Shown here piece after piece: positions 63,205-64,000 of a DNA stretch of 64,000 bases. Source of the stretch: Marinifilum sp. D737. Its GTDB lineage: Bacteria; Bacteroidota; Bacteroidia; Bacteroidales; Marinifilaceae. The stretch spans positions 372,001 to 436,000 of the forward strand of contig NZ_JANQCD010000001.1 in the NCBI RefSeq assembly GCF_026672275.1, in the 5' to 3' direction. The translations under genes and the position numbers were made by a program. A model generated the notes under the pieces. It did no database searches, was not told where the DNA came from, and saw only the letters and a list, made by a program, of their open reading frames with translations. The stretch's first letter is position 1. The number at the start of each line of letters is the position of its first letter.

Positions 63205-64000
63205 ATGGATAGAATTATTGAGAAGAAGCCATGGTATCTTCGTAAGAAAAATTGGTACTTGGCTGTCGGCGTAATTGCCATAGTTATTCTCTACTCAGCG
63301 TTTCTAGGAACATCAGGATTAAGTTATAGAGTAGATGAAGAAACACTTTCGATTGCGGATGTAAAAAATGATTATTTTCAGGAGTACATTTCTAGAACCG
63401 GAACGGTTAATCCGATAACGACGGTTTACCTGGATGCTATTGAAGGTGGTCGGGTAGAAGAGATTTTACTGGAAGAAGGAAGTATGGTGCAAAAAGGTGA
63501 TATTATTCTTCGTTTGAGTAATTCGGAATTAAATTTACAAATTCTGAATTCGGAAGCAGCTTTTACTGAGCAGGTAAATAGGTTAAGAGATACTCGCCTG
63601 AGTATGGAGCAAGACCGACTAAATATTAAGCGCAATTTGTTAGATATTGATTTGAATTTAGCAAAGAGCAAACGGCAATATACTCGTAACAAAACATTTT
63701 TCGAGAAAGATTTAATTGCACAAGAAGAGTTTGAGTCATCACGAGATGATTATTTTTATCACAAAAAGGTAAGAGATTTACTATTGGAGCGTCAAAAAAC
63801 TGATTCACTTTCCAGGACAATTCAAATTGAAAGGTTGGAAGCGAACCTTCAAAAGATGGAAGATAATTTGGATTTGGTTCGAGAAAAGTTACAAAATTTG
63901 AATGTGAAAGCACCTGTTAGTGGTCAGTTGGGAGCATTAAATGCAGAGCTTGGAGAGTCAAAATCAAAAGGGCAGAGGCTTGGTCAGGTAAATGTGCTTG
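63205..64000 (+). CDS. HlyD/RND-type periplasmic efflux adaptor, N-terminal part (cut by window edge)
   Basis: From ATG 63205 the frame stays open to the window end (265 codons). One membrane anchor lies at about 20-36 (WYLAVGVIAIVILYSAFLG). A first barrel-sandwich half follows (SRTGTVNPITTVYLDAIEGGRVEEILLEEGSMVQKGDIILRL, marked by the EGGRV and GD-ILRL lipoyl-type landmarks), then a coiled-coil hairpin of about 120 residues, then the second half, LNVKAPVSGQLGALNAELGES. This is the membrane-fusion-protein layout of RND and MacA-type exporters. Pump and outer-membrane partners are expected beyond the window. It diverges from the NtrC-type regulator gene. Confidence 0.85.
   Translation, partial: MDRIIEKKPWYLRKKNWYLAVGVIAIVILYSAFLGTSGLSYRVDEETLSIADVKNDYFQEYISRTGTVNPITTVYLDAIEGGRVEEILLEEGSMVQKGDIILRLSNSELNLQILNSEAAFTEQVNRLRDTRLSMEQDRLNIKRNLLDIDLNLAKSKRQYTRNKTFFEKDLIAQEEFESSRDDYFYHKKVRDLLLERQKTDSLSRTIQIERLEANLQKMEDNLDLVREKLQNLNVKAPVSGQLGALNAELGESKSKGQRLGQVNVL

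Overview
The window reads as chromosomal DNA of an AT-rich, facultatively anaerobic member of the Bacteroidota, most like the marine Marinifilaceae/Marinilabiliales group. This assignment is an inference. It rests on type IX secretion genes (porU, porV, gldJ and a PorE-like protein), an STN-type TonB-dependent receptor with a DUF4249 lipoprotein, System II cytochrome c maturation, NrfHA nitrite ammonification, Rex, and many promoters of the Bacteroidota type (-33 TTG / -7 TAnnTTTG). Gene order is mostly housekeeping. I see no prophage, insertion sequence, CRISPR array or rRNA operon, and one tRNA.

Layout. 0-9.7 kb: AMP nucleosidase (cut by the window edge), a stand-alone HsdR-N nuclease domain, a GNAT acetyltransferase, a PorE-like protein ending in SPOR repeats, a 2-oxoacid dehydrogenase E2, recR, a sodium:solute symporter and a ChaN-like protein. 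9.7-16.1 kb: a three-PAS hybrid histidine kinase, about 1 kb without genes but with palindromes, a small membrane protein, a DUF4412-like protein and a tandem-FKBP lipoprotein. 16.2-25.4 kb: a respiratory block with fused ccsBA facing away from a porin-nrfH-nrfA operon, which is followed by a second, split ccs1/ccsA pair. 25.6-33.2 kb: DUF5684 protein, alaS, M23 peptidase, MerR regulator, Nif3-like protein, zinc-ribbon coiled-coil protein, thioredoxin and a CoA-binding protein. 33.3-40.4 kb: a divergent TonB receptor / DUF4249 / MG2-like surface locus. 40.4-49.5 kb: ispF-porV-porU facing gldJ-murF-gdx. 50.4-57.3 kb: leftward genes for a glycosyltransferase, a lipid A-type acyltransferase, an inositol monophosphatase, MtaB, Ppx and PhoH. 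57.5-64 kb: folC, tRNA-Val(UAC), rex, a small HTH protein, an NtrB/NtrC-type pair and a divergent HlyD-type efflux adaptor cut by the window edge.

How the genes work together. NrfH and NrfA form a periplasmic nitrite reductase. The two System II sets can supply covalent haem, and the split pair is placed as NrfI would be, for the CXXCK haem of NrfA. PorU, PorV, GldJ and the PorE-like protein belong to type IX secretion and gliding-type machinery. The NtrC-type regulator probably drives the adaptor gene from a sigma-54-like site.

The least explained DNA is a set of short-period repeats sitting directly behind stop codons. Arrays with an ACTG core every 7 bp follow recR, ccs1 and the LpxL-like gene. 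In the last two, an identical 18-bp stretch supplies the same C-terminal NSEQ and stop to unrelated proteins. A related ACTT-core array follows mtaB. Separately, a 21-bp tandem array lies in a gene-free stretch near 50.2 kb.
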